A program made the position numbers and the translations under genes. From Spectribacter hydrogenoxidans (GTDB lineage: Bacteria > Pseudomonadota > Gammaproteobacteria > Nevskiales > Salinisphaeraceae): DNA of 64,000 nt. This document shows positions 33,326 through 41,742 of this stretch, piece by piece; position 1 is the first letter of the stretch, and every line of letters starts with the position of its first letter. Location: positions 1-64,000 of the forward strand of contig NZ_JAVRIB010000004.1 of assembly GCF_031846275.1 (NCBI RefSeq). Reading direction: 5' to 3'. The notes under the pieces are model-generated. The model worked only from the letters and a program-made list of their open reading frames with translations. It did no database searches and had not been told where the DNA came from.

Positions 33326-33721
33326 ATGAACGACAATACCGCGGACATTGGCAAACTCATTCTCCGTGCCTACATCGGTCTGGCTATGCTCGGCCATGGC
33401 ATTCCCAAGATCATCGGGGGAATCGGCGGGGTTGAAGGCATGCTCGCCAATCAGGGGCTACCCGGGTTGCTTGCCTATGGCGTCTACGTGGGCGAGGTTG
33501 TCGCCCCGATGATGCTGATCCTGGGGCTGTACGCACGGATCGGCGGCGTGCTGATCGTGGTCAACATGCTGTTTGCCATCGCCCTGGCGCACACCCACGA
33601 AATCTTCGCTCTGACCGAGCGCGGAGCCTGGGCGCTGGAATTACAGGGTTTTTATCTGTTCGGCGGTCTTGCGGTAGCCCTGATCGGCGGCGGGCGCTAC
33701 GCGCTGCGTCCCGAGGCCTAG
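33326..33721 (+). CDS. DoxX family membrane protein
   Basis: The 131-residue protein has four predicted membrane helices. The DoxX pattern includes LILRAYIGLAMLGHGIPKI near the N-terminus, YVGEVVAPMMLILGLYAR in the middle and ELQGFYLFGGLAVALIGGGRYAL at the end. DoxX proteins take part in thiosulfate/quinone chemistry in archaea and redox or membrane stress roles in bacteria; the substrate here is unknown. It has its own promoter and is convergent with sat. Its place among sulfur genes is suggestive but may be chance. Confidence 0.85.
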   Translation: MNDNTADIGKLILRAYIGLAMLGHGIPKIIGGIGGVEGMLANQGLPGLLAYGVYVGEVVAPMMLILGLYARIGGVLIVVNMLFAIALAHTHEIFALTERGAWALELQGFYLFGGLAVALIGGGRYALRPEA

Positions 33722-33963
33722 CAAGGTCCGTGAGAATGGCTCGGCCCGCCTCTCGTCAGGGGTGGGCCGGTAGCCGAACAGGCGCAGCCACGTCCGGTTT
33801 CCCCCCGGAACCGGATACGAATATCCCCTGTTGATCCGGCGGGCCCGCAGGGTTGTCCCGTTATTTACCTGCGGTTTCTTGGTGGGGCGCCATTCATGGC
33901 GCCGGCCCGGTCGGTCGCCACCGAGGTGGCCGAACGGTCGGATGAATCCGGCCCAACCCGGCG
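33722..33963. terminator. Convergent intergenic region with several hairpins
   Basis: Between doxX (+) and sat (-) lie several hairpins: CGGCCCGCC / GGTGGGCCG (33742-33769), TCCGGTT / AACCGGA (33793-33815), GGCGCC / GGCGCC (33886-33903) and GCCACC / GGTGGC (33917-33930). None has a clear T-run. They probably end transcription from both sides. No gene is visible. Confidence 0.45.
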
Positions 33964-35154
33964 TTACCCGTCCTGCTGCTGGTAATGCGCCATGAGGATC
34001 TCGGCGACTTCCGGGCGCGAGAACTCCTCGGGCGGGGCTTCGCCGCGGCCCAGCATGTCACGCACGGCGGTGCCGGAGAGCAGGACGAAATCGTCCTTGG
34101 TGTGATCCGGCACGTCTCGCATCATTACCACCTTGCCGAGCTTCCTCGAGAACGCGGTGTGGTCGGCGCGGTAGATATCGATGGCTAGGGCATCCTCCGG
34201 CACCTGCTCGTCGAAGATGGTCTGGGCGTCGAACGGGCCATAGTAGTCCCCGACGCCGGCATGGTCGCGGCCGACAATCAGATAGCTGCAGCCGGCGTTC
34301 TGGCGGAACAGGGCATGCAGTACCGCCTCGCGCGGGCCGGCGTAGAGCATGTCGAAACCGTAGCCGGCGATCATCACAGTGTTCTCGGGGAAATAGTGCT
34401 CCACCATCTTGCGGATGGCGGCGTCGCGCACGTCGGCCGGAATGTCGCCTGGCTTGAGCTTGCCTAGCAACATATGCACAAGCACGCCGTCGGCGCCGGT
34501 GTCGGCCAGGGCCATCTTGCACAGCTCCTCGTGGGCGCGGTGCATGGGGTTGCGCGTCTGGAAGGCCACCACGCGCTCCCAGCCGCGGCGCGCGAATTCC
34601 TCGCGGATCTGGCCGGCGGTGCGGAAGGTATCGGGGAAATCGGTTTCGAAATAGCTGAAATTCAGCACCTGAATCGGACCGTGCACCGCAAACCGGCCCT
34701 GGGACAGGAACGTGCCCACACCGGGATGGTTACGGTCGGTGGTGCCGAATACCTGTTCGGCCAAGGCTTCCAGCTCGTCGGCGCTGATCTCGTCGATACC
34801 CTCGACGTCCTGGATGGCCAGAACCGGCTCGCCGGGGACGTTGGGGTCGCGCAGGGCGATGCGGTTGGCGCCGGCCAGGGCGGCGGGGTCTTCCACCAGG
34901 TTGAGTACCGGCACCGGCCAGAACAGGCCTGCCGTGGTGCGCAGCGTCGCGCCGACCGACAGGGCATCGTCCTTGTTCATGAAGCCGGTAAGCGGATTGA
35001 AATAGCCGGCGCCCAGCATCACGGCGTTGGCGGCGGCAGCCGAGGAGACCGTGAGTCCCGGAAGAGTGTCGGCTTCCGTGATCAGTGAGTCGCGCTGGGC
35101 GCTATCGGCAACAAAGCGGGGGGCGAGCTCGGACGAGCCGTGCGGTTGAATCAT
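33964..35154 (-). CDS. sat: Sulfate adenylyltransferase (ATP sulfurylase, Sat type)
   Basis: It activates sulfate to adenosine phosphosulfate (APS). The 396-residue, single-polypeptide enzyme has the catalytic QTRNPMHRAH motif at 199-208 and the GRDHAG segment typical of Sat. An N-terminal PUA-like domain includes the LPGLTVSSAAAANAVMLG region. This monomer type differs from the CysD-CysN pair of E. coli. The ATG at 35154 was chosen because homology starts at IQPHG; the upstream in-frame extension is antisense to fur. With cysJI nearby it supplies assimilatory sulfate reduction. Confidence 0.94.
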   Translation of the reverse strand: MIQPHGSSELAPRFVADSAQRDSLITEADTLPGLTVSSAAAANAVMLGAGYFNPLTGFMNKDDALSVGATLRTTAGLFWPVPVLNLVEDPAALAGANRIALRDPNVPGEPVLAIQDVEGIDEISADELEALAEQVFGTTDRNHPGVGTFLSQGRFAVHGPIQVLNFSYFETDFPDTFRTAGQIREEFARRGWERVVAFQTRNPMHRAHEELCKMALADTGADGVLVHMLLGKLKPGDIPADVRDAAIRKMVEHYFPENTVMIAGYGFDMLYAGPREAVLHALFRQNAGCSYLIVGRDHAGVGDYYGPFDAQTIFDEQVPEDALAIDIYRADHTAFSRKLGKVVMMRDVPDHTKDDFVLLSGTAVRDMLGRGEAPPEEFSRPEVAEILMAHYQQQDG

Positions 35155-35215
35155 CGGGGTACCTGGTTGGAATCTGGCGGGCGGCACCGGCGCGGCGACC
35201 CGGTCGGATGGTCGG

Positions 35216-35638
35216 CTAGCTGTCGCCCTTCTTGCAGTTGGTGTTCTGGCACTCGCCGTAGAGCACGAGCGTGTGCTTGGACAGGTCGAAGCCGTTGTCC
35301 TCGGCGATCTTGCGCTGGCGCTGTTCAATGTCGCGATCGAAGAATTCCTCGATGCGACCACATTTGACGCACACGATGTGATCGTGATGCCCCTGCTCGA
35401 GTTCGAACAGAGCGTGGCCATCCTCGAAGTGGTGGCGGATCACCAGGCCGGCGTCCTCGAACTGCGCCAGTACCCGGTAGATGGTGGCCAAGCCGACGTC
35501 CTCGCCCTCATCCATGAGCATGCGATAGACGTCTTCGGCCGACAGGTGGTCGGCCTTGTTTGCTTCAAGGACCTGCAGGATCTTCAGCCGCGGCAGTGTC
35601 GCCTTGAGTCCCGCCTTGCGCAGGTCACTGGTTTCCAT
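35216..35638 (-). CDS. fur: Ferric uptake regulator Fur
   Basis: This Fe(II)-dependent repressor controls iron genes. The 140-residue protein has an N-terminal winged helix (LKATLPRLKILQVLE, VGLATIYRVLAQFEDAGLV with the recognition helix) and a dimerisation domain. The metal site is in HHDHIVCVKCGRIEEF (about 87-102), and a second Cys pair, CQNTNC, is near the C-terminus. It starts 5 bp after the dihydroorotase stop codon, an unusual pairing that suggests co-transcription. Fur rather than Zur or PerR is preferred from these motifs. Confidence 0.93.
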   Translation of the reverse strand: METSDLRKAGLKATLPRLKILQVLEANKADHLSAEDVYRMLMDEGEDVGLATIYRVLAQFEDAGLVIRHHFEDGHALFELEQGHHDHIVCVKCGRIEEFFDRDIEQRQRKIAEDNGFDLSKHTLVLYGECQNTNCKKGDS

Positions 35639-35643
35639 CGCCC

Positions 35644-36978
35644 TTACCTCGAGAATGTCAGGGGTTGACCCGTACAGCCGATGCCAACTTTACCTTCCTG
35701 GTAGGCCACTTGACCAGACACGATGGTGGCCGCGATGGACGAACGGAACGTGGTGCCGGCAAATGGCGACCAGCCGCACTTCGACAGAATCGGCCAATCA
35801 TCCACGATAGTGGGCTTTTCGGTGTCGATGAGAACCAGATCAGCCCAGTAACCTTCGCGAACGAAGCCGCGCTCGGTGACCTGGAAGCGTTCGGCCACAT
35901 TGTGCGAAGTCTTGCGCACGATGGTCTCCAGCGAGAACAGCCCGCGGTGCATGTGCTCCAGCACCGACAGCAGCGCGTGCTGGACCAGCGGCAGCCCGGC
36001 GGGCGCCTGGAAGTAGGGCTGGTTCTTTTCGGCCAGCAGATGTGGCGCGTGGTCGGTGGCGATCACGTCGATGCGGTCCTCGGCCACCGCGCGTAGCAGG
36101 GCCTGGCGGTCGGCCGAGGTCTTGATCGCCGGATTGCACTTGATCAGCGTGCCCTTCTCGGCGTAATCGCGTTCATCGAAGAACAGATGATGCACGCAGC
36201 CCTCGGACGTGATCTGCTTGCCGGCCACCGGGCCGGGTTCGAACATCTCCAGTTCGCGCTCGGTGGTGAGATGGATCACGTGCAGCTGGGTGCCGTGTTC
36301 CTTCGCCAGTGCGATCGCCTTGGAGGAGGACTTGTAGCAGGCCTCGGCCGAGCGGATGTAGGGATGCTCGCTCATGGGCACGTCTTCGCCGTACTTCTCG
36401 CGCGCGGCGGCCTCGTTGGCCAGCACCGTCGGTGTGTCCTCGCAGTGGGTGATGATGGGCACCGGCGCGGCCGCGAAGATGGCGTGCAGGGCATCGTCGT
36501 TGTCCACCAGCATGTTGCCGGTGGAGGCCCCCATGAACACCTTGATGCCGCAGTTGTTCAGCGGGTCCAGGCGCTTGATGGCCTCGATGTTGTCGTTGGT
36601 GGCGCCCAGGTAGAAGCTGTAGTTGGCGCGGCTGGTGCGCGCGGCAATCGCGTGCTTGTCCGCCAGCGCATCGGCGTCGATGGTGGGCGGCTTGACGTTG
36701 GGCATCTCCATGTAGGTGGTGATGCCCCCGGCCACCGCCGCGGCCGATTCATGGGCGATGTCCGCCTTGTGGGTCAGCCCCGGCTCGCGGAAATGCACCT
36801 GATCGTCGATCATGCCGGGCAGCAGATGGCGGCCGTCGGCGTCGATGACCTGCGCATTGGTGGGCGCGACGATTTCACGATCGACGCGCTCGATCCGGCC
36901 GTTCCGGACCAGCACGTCGGCGTCGGTGATGGCGCCTTCGTTGACCAGGCGCGCGTTGGTGATCAGCAGTTCGGACAT
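35644..36978 (-). CDS. pyrC: Dihydroorotase (class I, DDQVHF subtype)
   Basis: It cyclises carbamoyl-aspartate to dihydroorotate in pyrimidine synthesis. The 444-residue metallo-amidohydrolase has MIDDQVHFREPG at 56-67, where the usual first zinc-ligand His of HxH is Gln 60. It also has MEMPNVKP, a conserved Lys region CGIKVFMGASTGNML, later His ligands, and DHAPH near 300. The DDQVHF variant is one I associate with Bacteroidetes-type enzymes. The length is that of class I (about 430), not the E. coli class II PyrC (348). The start ATG at 36978 was chosen from MSELLITNA. Confidence 0.88.
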   Translation of the reverse strand: MSELLITNARLVNEGAITDADVLVRNGRIERVDREIVAPTNAQVIDADGRHLLPGMIDDQVHFREPGLTHKADIAHESAAAVAGGITTYMEMPNVKPPTIDADALADKHAIAARTSRANYSFYLGATNDNIEAIKRLDPLNNCGIKVFMGASTGNMLVDNDDALHAIFAAAPVPIITHCEDTPTVLANEAAAREKYGEDVPMSEHPYIRSAEACYKSSSKAIALAKEHGTQLHVIHLTTERELEMFEPGPVAGKQITSEGCVHHLFFDERDYAEKGTLIKCNPAIKTSADRQALLRAVAEDRIDVIATDHAPHLLAEKNQPYFQAPAGLPLVQHALLSVLEHMHRGLFSLETIVRKTSHNVAERFQVTERGFVREGYWADLVLIDTEKPTIVDDWPILSKCGWSPFAGTTFRSSIAATIVSGQVAYQEGKVGIGCTGQPLTFSR

Positions 36979-37011
36979 AACAACCCCGCTAGACTGGCCC
37001 GTATGATATCG

Positions 37012-37052
37012 CATGCCTGACGGCGCCGGCTCTCGCGGCGCCGTCAGGCATG
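37012..37052 (-). terminator. Perfect 17-bp hairpin between TonB receptor and dihydroorotase
   Basis: The 17-nt arms (37012-37028 and 37036-37052) are exact reverse complements around a 7-nt loop. It starts about 12 bp after the receptor stop codon, so it probably terminates that transcript or protects its 3' end. No T-run follows, so a purely intrinsic mechanism is not certain. Confidence 0.65.
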
Positions 37053-37064
37053 ACGATGATCCGC

Positions 37065-39044
37065 CTAGAATCGCACGCTCAACCCCGCACTGAAGCGCCG
37101 CCCGGGTTGCGGGATGCGCAGGAACGAGGTGTGCCGGATGATCTCCTCGTCCAGCAGATTGTCGCCGCGCAGATACAGCTGCGTGCGGGCGCCCGCGCCG
37201 GGGAGTTCCACCCCGATGAAGGCCGTGACATCGGTGTAGCCGTCGGTGGCAGTCTCCAGCGGTGCGGTGCGGTTCTGCTCGTCGGCGGTCAGGGCTTCGA
37301 GGCTGGCCTGCCAGGGGCCACGGGTGAGGTCGAGGCCCAGTCCCAGCCGTGCCGGGGTGATGCGGGGCAGGTTGGTGTCGTCGTCCAGTTCGCCGCGGAC
37401 CATGTCCCCGAATACCCGGGCGGTCAGGCCCGTCGCGCCGGTCAGCAGGTCGTAGCCCAGCTCGAATTCGGCACCGTAGAACATGGCATCGGCGGCGTTG
37501 TAATCCAGCAGGAGCAGTTCACCGGCGGGATCTAACATGCCGTCCTCGGTTACGCGATCGGCCTGGCCGTCCTGGGCGGGGGTGCCGGTACCGTTGGCAT
37601 TGAGACCGGCATCCACGGTATCCAGGAACACGAAATCGGCATAGTCGGTCACGAATAGATTGATCGACCAGCGCAGTCGGCCCGCTGTCTGCCGCAGTCC
37701 CAGGTCGAGGCTGTTGGCGGTCTCTTCGTCTAGATCGAGATCGCCCCGCTCGAAGGTCTGCGTGGCCTCGTGCGGGCCATTGCTGTAGAGCTCCTCGGCC
37801 GCCGGCCCGCGCTGGTACCGGCCCAGATTGATAGCCAGCACCACATCGTTGCCCAGCGGTCGCAGCCCGCCCACGGATAGACTCACCGGCGTGTGGTCGC
37901 GGTCCGGGTTGCCGCCCTCGGCCTGGTGTTCCTGATACTCGATCCGGCCGCCCAGTTGCAGCGTCCAGGCGCCGACCGGCCGTTCCTCCACCGCGAAAAG
38001 ACCTACATTGCGGGTATCCACCGGCGGCACGAACACTTCCTCCTCGCCGAAGGCCTCGAACTGGCGGTCGAAGGCCTGGATGCCCAGGGCCCCGGTCCAG
38101 CCGGCAGCAGCGCCGTGGGTCAGGGCCAGGCGCAGCTCGGTTTCCTCGTTGGCGAAGAAGACTTCGCCGCCTTCGTCATGCAGATAGTCGGTGTGGGCCC
38201 CGGCGAACTCGAGCCGGTCGAATCCGGGCAAAGGATCGAGCCATTCGCCGCCCAGATCGACGCGGTCCTGGTCGATGTTGATCACGGCGTCCTCACCGGG
38301 AATGCCGTACTCGCTGCCGAAGCCGCTGATGGCCGCACCCAGGTACCCGCGATCGCCGGTCCAGGCGGCGCCGCCGCTTAACTGGTCGGTTTCCGAGAAG
38401 CTGTTGCCGATCGGCCGGTTGTCGTTGGCCTGGTAGTCGTCGCTTTCGGTGACTCCGCCCTGGAGGTTCCAGGCCAGGGGCCCTGCACCGCCCGACAGGT
38501 CCAGCCGGGCGAGGGAATCATCCAGGGTGGAATCCCCGATTGCCAGATCCATGTGTCCGGTCAGCCGGCTGGGCGCGGCGCGGGGGATGCGGTGGGTAAC
38601 CACGTTGACCACGCCGCCGATGGCGCCGGAGCCGTAGAGCAGGGTGGCGGGGCCCTTGAGGACTTCGATCTGGTGGGCCGACAGCGGGTCGATGGACACG
38701 GCGTGATCCACGCTGAGGGTGGACACGTCACCGGACCCGAGCCCGTTCTCCTGCACCCGCACGCGGGCGCCTGACAGGCCGCGGATGACCGGCCGGCCCA
38801 CACCCACCCCGAAGTCCGATGAGGACACGCCGGGTTCGCCGTCCAGGCTGCGGCCCAGGCTGTTGTCGCGCTGACGCAGCAGTTCATCATCGGCCACCAC
38901 GGCCGCGGGTTGCAGGGCCTCGGCCTCGCCGCGGTCGCCCAGCGGCAGGGCCTCGACGGCGATCGGTTCGAGGGTTTCCGTTTCGGCGGCCGTCGCCGCC
39001 CCGAGACTCAGCGCCAGGATGGCGCCGGAGACAAGAATACGCAT
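37065..39044 (-). CDS. TonB-dependent receptor, ZnuD-like (zinc uptake)
   Basis: This outer-membrane barrel imports a metal or metallophore using TonB energy. The 659-residue precursor has a signal peptide (1-19) and a TonB-box-like ETLEPIAVEAL. The plug has PVIRGLSGARVRVQENG, SVDHAVSIDPLSAHQIEVLKGPATLLYGSGAIGGVVNV, and the barrel ends in Phe (SVRF). The plug pattern matches ZnuD, a zinc receptor. It lies 81 bp behind a His/Cys-rich small periplasmic protein and a Zur-like site, which strengthens the zinc call. Exact substrate is inferred. Confidence 0.85.
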   Translation of the reverse strand: MRILVSGAILALSLGAATAAETETLEPIAVEALPLGDRGEAEALQPAAVVADDELLRQRDNSLGRSLDGEPGVSSSDFGVGVGRPVIRGLSGARVRVQENGLGSGDVSTLSVDHAVSIDPLSAHQIEVLKGPATLLYGSGAIGGVVNVVTHRIPRAAPSRLTGHMDLAIGDSTLDDSLARLDLSGGAGPLAWNLQGGVTESDDYQANDNRPIGNSFSETDQLSGGAAWTGDRGYLGAAISGFGSEYGIPGEDAVINIDQDRVDLGGEWLDPLPGFDRLEFAGAHTDYLHDEGGEVFFANEETELRLALTHGAAAGWTGALGIQAFDRQFEAFGEEEVFVPPVDTRNVGLFAVEERPVGAWTLQLGGRIEYQEHQAEGGNPDRDHTPVSLSVGGLRPLGNDVVLAINLGRYQRGPAAEELYSNGPHEATQTFERGDLDLDEETANSLDLGLRQTAGRLRWSINLFVTDYADFVFLDTVDAGLNANGTGTPAQDGQADRVTEDGMLDPAGELLLLDYNAADAMFYGAEFELGYDLLTGATGLTARVFGDMVRGELDDDTNLPRITPARLGLGLDLTRGPWQASLEALTADEQNRTAPLETATDGYTDVTAFIGVELPGAGARTQLYLRGDNLLDEEIIRHTSFLRIPQPGRRFSAGLSVRF

Positions 39045-39125
39045 GGGAAAGGTCCTGATCGGTGGCGCATGGGAGCGCCGGATGCAATCGCCCCCGCGGC
39101 AGGCGGAGACGGCGGATCGAACGAA

Positions 39126-39407
39126 TCAGGACAGGACGGGCGGTGCGCGGCTGCGGTAGGGAAGAGCGGGGCACGCCGGCGGCCGGAGCAGCGCGGCCGG
39201 TATTGGTATGCCTTGGGTAACCGACAGCGCAGCGGTTGCGGCACCGGCCGGCGGGACGATATCCAGCCCACCGCCCTGCGTGCAGACCACACAGGCGTGG
39301 TCTGCATGGCCGATGACCGGGTGTTCGAATGCGTGCGCCGCGGCCAGCAACTGCACCGCCAGCAAGGCGGTAATAAGCAGTCGCAGGGAGAGGCGCTTTG
39401 ATAGCAT
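39126..39407 (-). CDS. Small periplasmic His/Cys protein, putative zinc chaperone
   Basis: The 93-residue precursor has a signal peptide (about 1-26, LLAAAHA) followed by FEHPVIGHADHACVVC (27-42), a His/Cys cluster able to bind metal. The rest is Pro/Ala-rich. It resembles the short proteins annotated as zinc chaperones of ABC-type zinc uptake systems, often found just upstream of ZnuD-like receptors. The ATG sits 1 bp from a Zur-like palindrome, which leaves little room for a ribosome site; a leaderless or very short leader transcript is possible. Confidence 0.75.
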   Translation of the reverse strand: MLSKRLSLRLLITALLAVQLLAAAHAFEHPVIGHADHACVVCTQGGGLDIVPPAGAATAALSVTQGIPIPAALLRPPACPALPYRSRAPPVLS

Positions 39408-39408
39408 C

Positions 39409-39421
39409 GTTATAGTGTAAC
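39409..39421 (-). promoter_or_regulatory. Putative Zur box
   Basis: The 13-bp core GTTATAGTGTAAC matches the gammaproteobacterial Zur core GTTATANTATAAC at all but one position. It lies directly before the start of the zinc-chaperone-like gene. Binding here would block the start of transcription of the zinc-uptake pair when zinc is plentiful. Confidence 0.7.
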
Positions 39422-39646
39422 GTTATCGACGGCCCCGGAGGCAACCGATGCCGGCATTTTCGTCGATAATGATCTGGCGCATGCGGAATCCTGCGATTCC
39501 GCGCCCGGGCGGGGAACATTCAGACCCCAGGATCGCGTCATTTGCCGGGCCGGTGGCGATCGACCAGACTGAGTGGAACCAGGTCTGGTGGATGTCCAGG
39601 CGTGGCTGTGGCAACTTCGTGGCGTTCGCCACGAGGAGGCAAACCG
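39422..39646 (+). promoter_or_regulatory. Leader region of the SBP56 gene with hairpin
   Basis: No gene is visible. CGTGGCG / CGCCACG (39618-39633) forms a tight 7-bp hairpin ending against the strong ribosome site GAGGAGG, so it could hinder or modulate translation of the SBP56 gene. A looser CCAGAC / GTCTGG pair lies upstream. Confidence 0.35.
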
Positions 39647-41047
39647 ATGGCCACTACCCTTCGCCCCGATCCGACTTTCTATCCTTCCCCGCGGCTTGCC
39701 ATGGCCGGCCCCGCGGAGCAGTACGGCTATGTCGCGTTGCTGTGCCCGGACGGGAGCCGGCCGGACGCCATCGCCGTCGTGGACTTCGACCCGGCGTCAC
39801 CGACTTACACACAGGAGGTGCACCGGGTTGAAATGCCCAACACCGGTGACGAGCTCCACCACTTCGGCTGGAATGCTTGCAGCTCGATGCTGGGGCCGCA
39901 GTCCTGTCACCCGTTCGTCCAGCGGCGTTACCTGATCGTGCCGGGCCTGCGATCGTCGCGACTGCACATCATTGATACCCAGCCCGATCCCGCTCAGGCA
40001 CGGATCGTCAAGACGATCGAGGCCGACGAGCTGCTGTCCAAAACCGGCTATTCTCGTCCGCACACCATTCATTGCGGGCCGGAGGGGATTTATATCAGCA
40101 CCCTTGGCGGAGCCGGCCCGGATGGTGATGAGGGGCCGGCGGGCATTTTCCTGATGGACTGCGAGAGTCTGGAAATCCTCGGTCGCTGGGAAATCGACCG
40201 CGGCCCCCAGGATCTGCATTACGACTTCTGGTGGCACATTGCCCACGACATCGCCATGACGAGCGAGTGGTGCAAGCCGCCGCAATTCGAAAATGGCCTG
40301 GTGCCGGAGGCCTTGCTGGGCAACCAGTACGGGCATCGGATCCACTTCTGGGATCTGTCCGCGCGCAAGCATCGGCAGGTCATCGACCTGGGCGAAAACC
40401 ACCAGATGGCGCTGGAACTGCGCCCGGCGCATGACCCCACCCGCCAGCACGGTTTTCTGGGGGTGGTGGTCGATACCACCAACCTGGCGGGTTCCATCTG
40501 GACCTGGTATCGCGACGGCAAGGAATTCCGGATCGAGAAAACGGCCGAAATTCCGGCGCAGCCGGCCGCCGCCGATCAGTTGCCGGAGCTGCTCAAGGGA
40601 TTCGAGGCGGTGCCCCCGCTGGTCACCGACATCGATCTGTCGCTGGACGACCGCTATCTGTATGTCGCCTGCTGGGGTATCGGGCAGCTGCGGCAATACG
40701 ATGTCAGCGACCCGATGGCGCCGAAGCTCAACGGCACCATCGAACTGGGCGGTGTGGTCAATGCCACCCCGCATCCGAATGGTCAGCCGTTCGCGGGTGG
40801 GCCACAAATGGTGGAGATCAGCCGCGACGGGCGCCGGGTATATTTCACCAACTCGCTGTACAGCAGCTGGGACGACCAGTTCTACCCCGGTGGCGTGCCG
40901 GGGGCGCTGGTCAAGGCCGACATCGCCGCAGACGGGACGATGACGCTGGACCCGGATTTCTTCGTGAGTTTCGGCGAAGGCTATCGCGCCCACCAGGTGC
41001 GGCTGCACGGAGGCGACTGCTCCACGGAATCGTTCGCCTACCCTTGA
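39647..41047 (+). CDS. mtoX: SBP56 family protein, probable methanethiol oxidase
   Basis: Members of the selenium-binding protein 56 family oxidise methanethiol to formaldehyde, sulfide and hydrogen peroxide in bacteria, using copper. The 466-residue seven-bladed propeller has DELHHFGWNACSS (68-80, Cys 78), PHTIHCGPEGIYISTLG, HDIAMTSEWCKP, and the C-terminal HQVRLHGGDCSTE. No clear signal peptide is seen. GAGGAGG before the ATG at 39647 makes the start sure. The usual SCO and MauG-like partners are not adjacent. Enzyme function is from family knowledge; the substrate in this organism is unproven. Confidence 0.83.
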   Translation: MATTLRPDPTFYPSPRLAMAGPAEQYGYVALLCPDGSRPDAIAVVDFDPASPTYTQEVHRVEMPNTGDELHHFGWNACSSMLGPQSCHPFVQRRYLIVPGLRSSRLHIIDTQPDPAQARIVKTIEADELLSKTGYSRPHTIHCGPEGIYISTLGGAGPDGDEGPAGIFLMDCESLEILGRWEIDRGPQDLHYDFWWHIAHDIAMTSEWCKPPQFENGLVPEALLGNQYGHRIHFWDLSARKHRQVIDLGENHQMALELRPAHDPTRQHGFLGVVVDTTNLAGSIWTWYRDGKEFRIEKTAEIPAQPAAADQLPELLKGFEAVPPLVTDIDLSLDDRYLYVACWGIGQLRQYDVSDPMAPKLNGTIELGGVVNATPHPNGQPFAGGPQMVEISRDGRRVYFTNSLYSSWDDQFYPGGVPGALVKADIAADGTMTLDPDFFVSFGEGYRAHQVRLHGGDCSTESFAYP

Positions 41048-41058
41048 GATAGCGGCGC

Positions 41059-41688
41059 ATGGATGCACACTGGGCCTGGGTCGCGGCTATCGGCCTGGGC
41101 CTGTTTCACGGGTTGAACCCGGGCATGGGCTGGCTGTTTGCCGTATCCAACGGGTTGCAGGCCGGCCGTGGTGGGGCTGTCTGGCGAGCCCTGTGGCCCA
41201 TCGGCGGCGGCCACCTGCTGGCGATGGCCGCCGTGCTGGTGCCGGTGGCGTTGCTCGACCGGGCGCTGCCCCATGACGCGGTCCTGCAGCTGGGTGCGGC
41301 ACTGCTGCTCATCGGGTTCGGGCTGTACAAGCTGTGGATGCCGCGGCATCCGCGCGCTCTCGCCCGCGTCGGACCGCGTCGCCTGACGCTGTGGTCGTTT
41401 CTCATGGCCACTGCCCACGGTGCCGGCCTGATGCTGGTACCGGCGTTTCTGGGACTCGGACACGCGGGACATCATGCAGACCATGCGGCGATGCTGCCGG
41501 CGGGTGTCTCTGCCGCGGTGCTGATGGTCGCCGTCCACACCCTGGCCATGATCCTGGCGGCCGGGCTGGTTGCCTGGCTGGTCTATCGTTACCTCGGCCT
41601 GCGTCTGCTGCGATCAGCGTGGTTGAACACCGATTACCTGTGGGCCGTTGCGCTGATCATCGTCGGGGGCGCCGCGCTGGTGGTGTGA
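41059..41688 (+). CDS. Polytopic membrane protein with HGxxPG motif
   Basis: The 209-residue protein has about six membrane helices. The first contains GLGLFHGLNPGMGWLFAVSN, recalling the HG..PGH motif of NicO/RcnA-type nickel-cobalt and TauE-like transporters. A His-rich stretch, GLGHAGHHADHAAM, lies in a loop near 133. I cannot assign a substrate. It starts 11 bp after the SBP56 gene and is probably co-transcribed, so it might export or handle a metal or sulfur product linked to it. That link is inference. Confidence 0.65.
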   Translation: MDAHWAWVAAIGLGLFHGLNPGMGWLFAVSNGLQAGRGGAVWRALWPIGGGHLLAMAAVLVPVALLDRALPHDAVLQLGAALLLIGFGLYKLWMPRHPRALARVGPRRLTLWSFLMATAHGAGLMLVPAFLGLGHAGHHADHAAMLPAGVSAAVLMVAVHTLAMILAAGLVAWLVYRYLGLRLLRSAWLNTDYLWAVALIIVGGAALVV

Positions 41689-41742
41689 ACATCCCTCAGC
41701 CGTGGCTCTGGCGCAGGCCGCGCGGAATAAATCAGAGGTGAC

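Noticed and set aside
34000..35421. Long N-terminal extension of sat into the fur region
   Set aside because: The extra residues are Ser/Thr/Arg-rich, share the strand but lie out of frame with fur, and have no similarity to ATP sulfurylases, so ATG 35154 was used.
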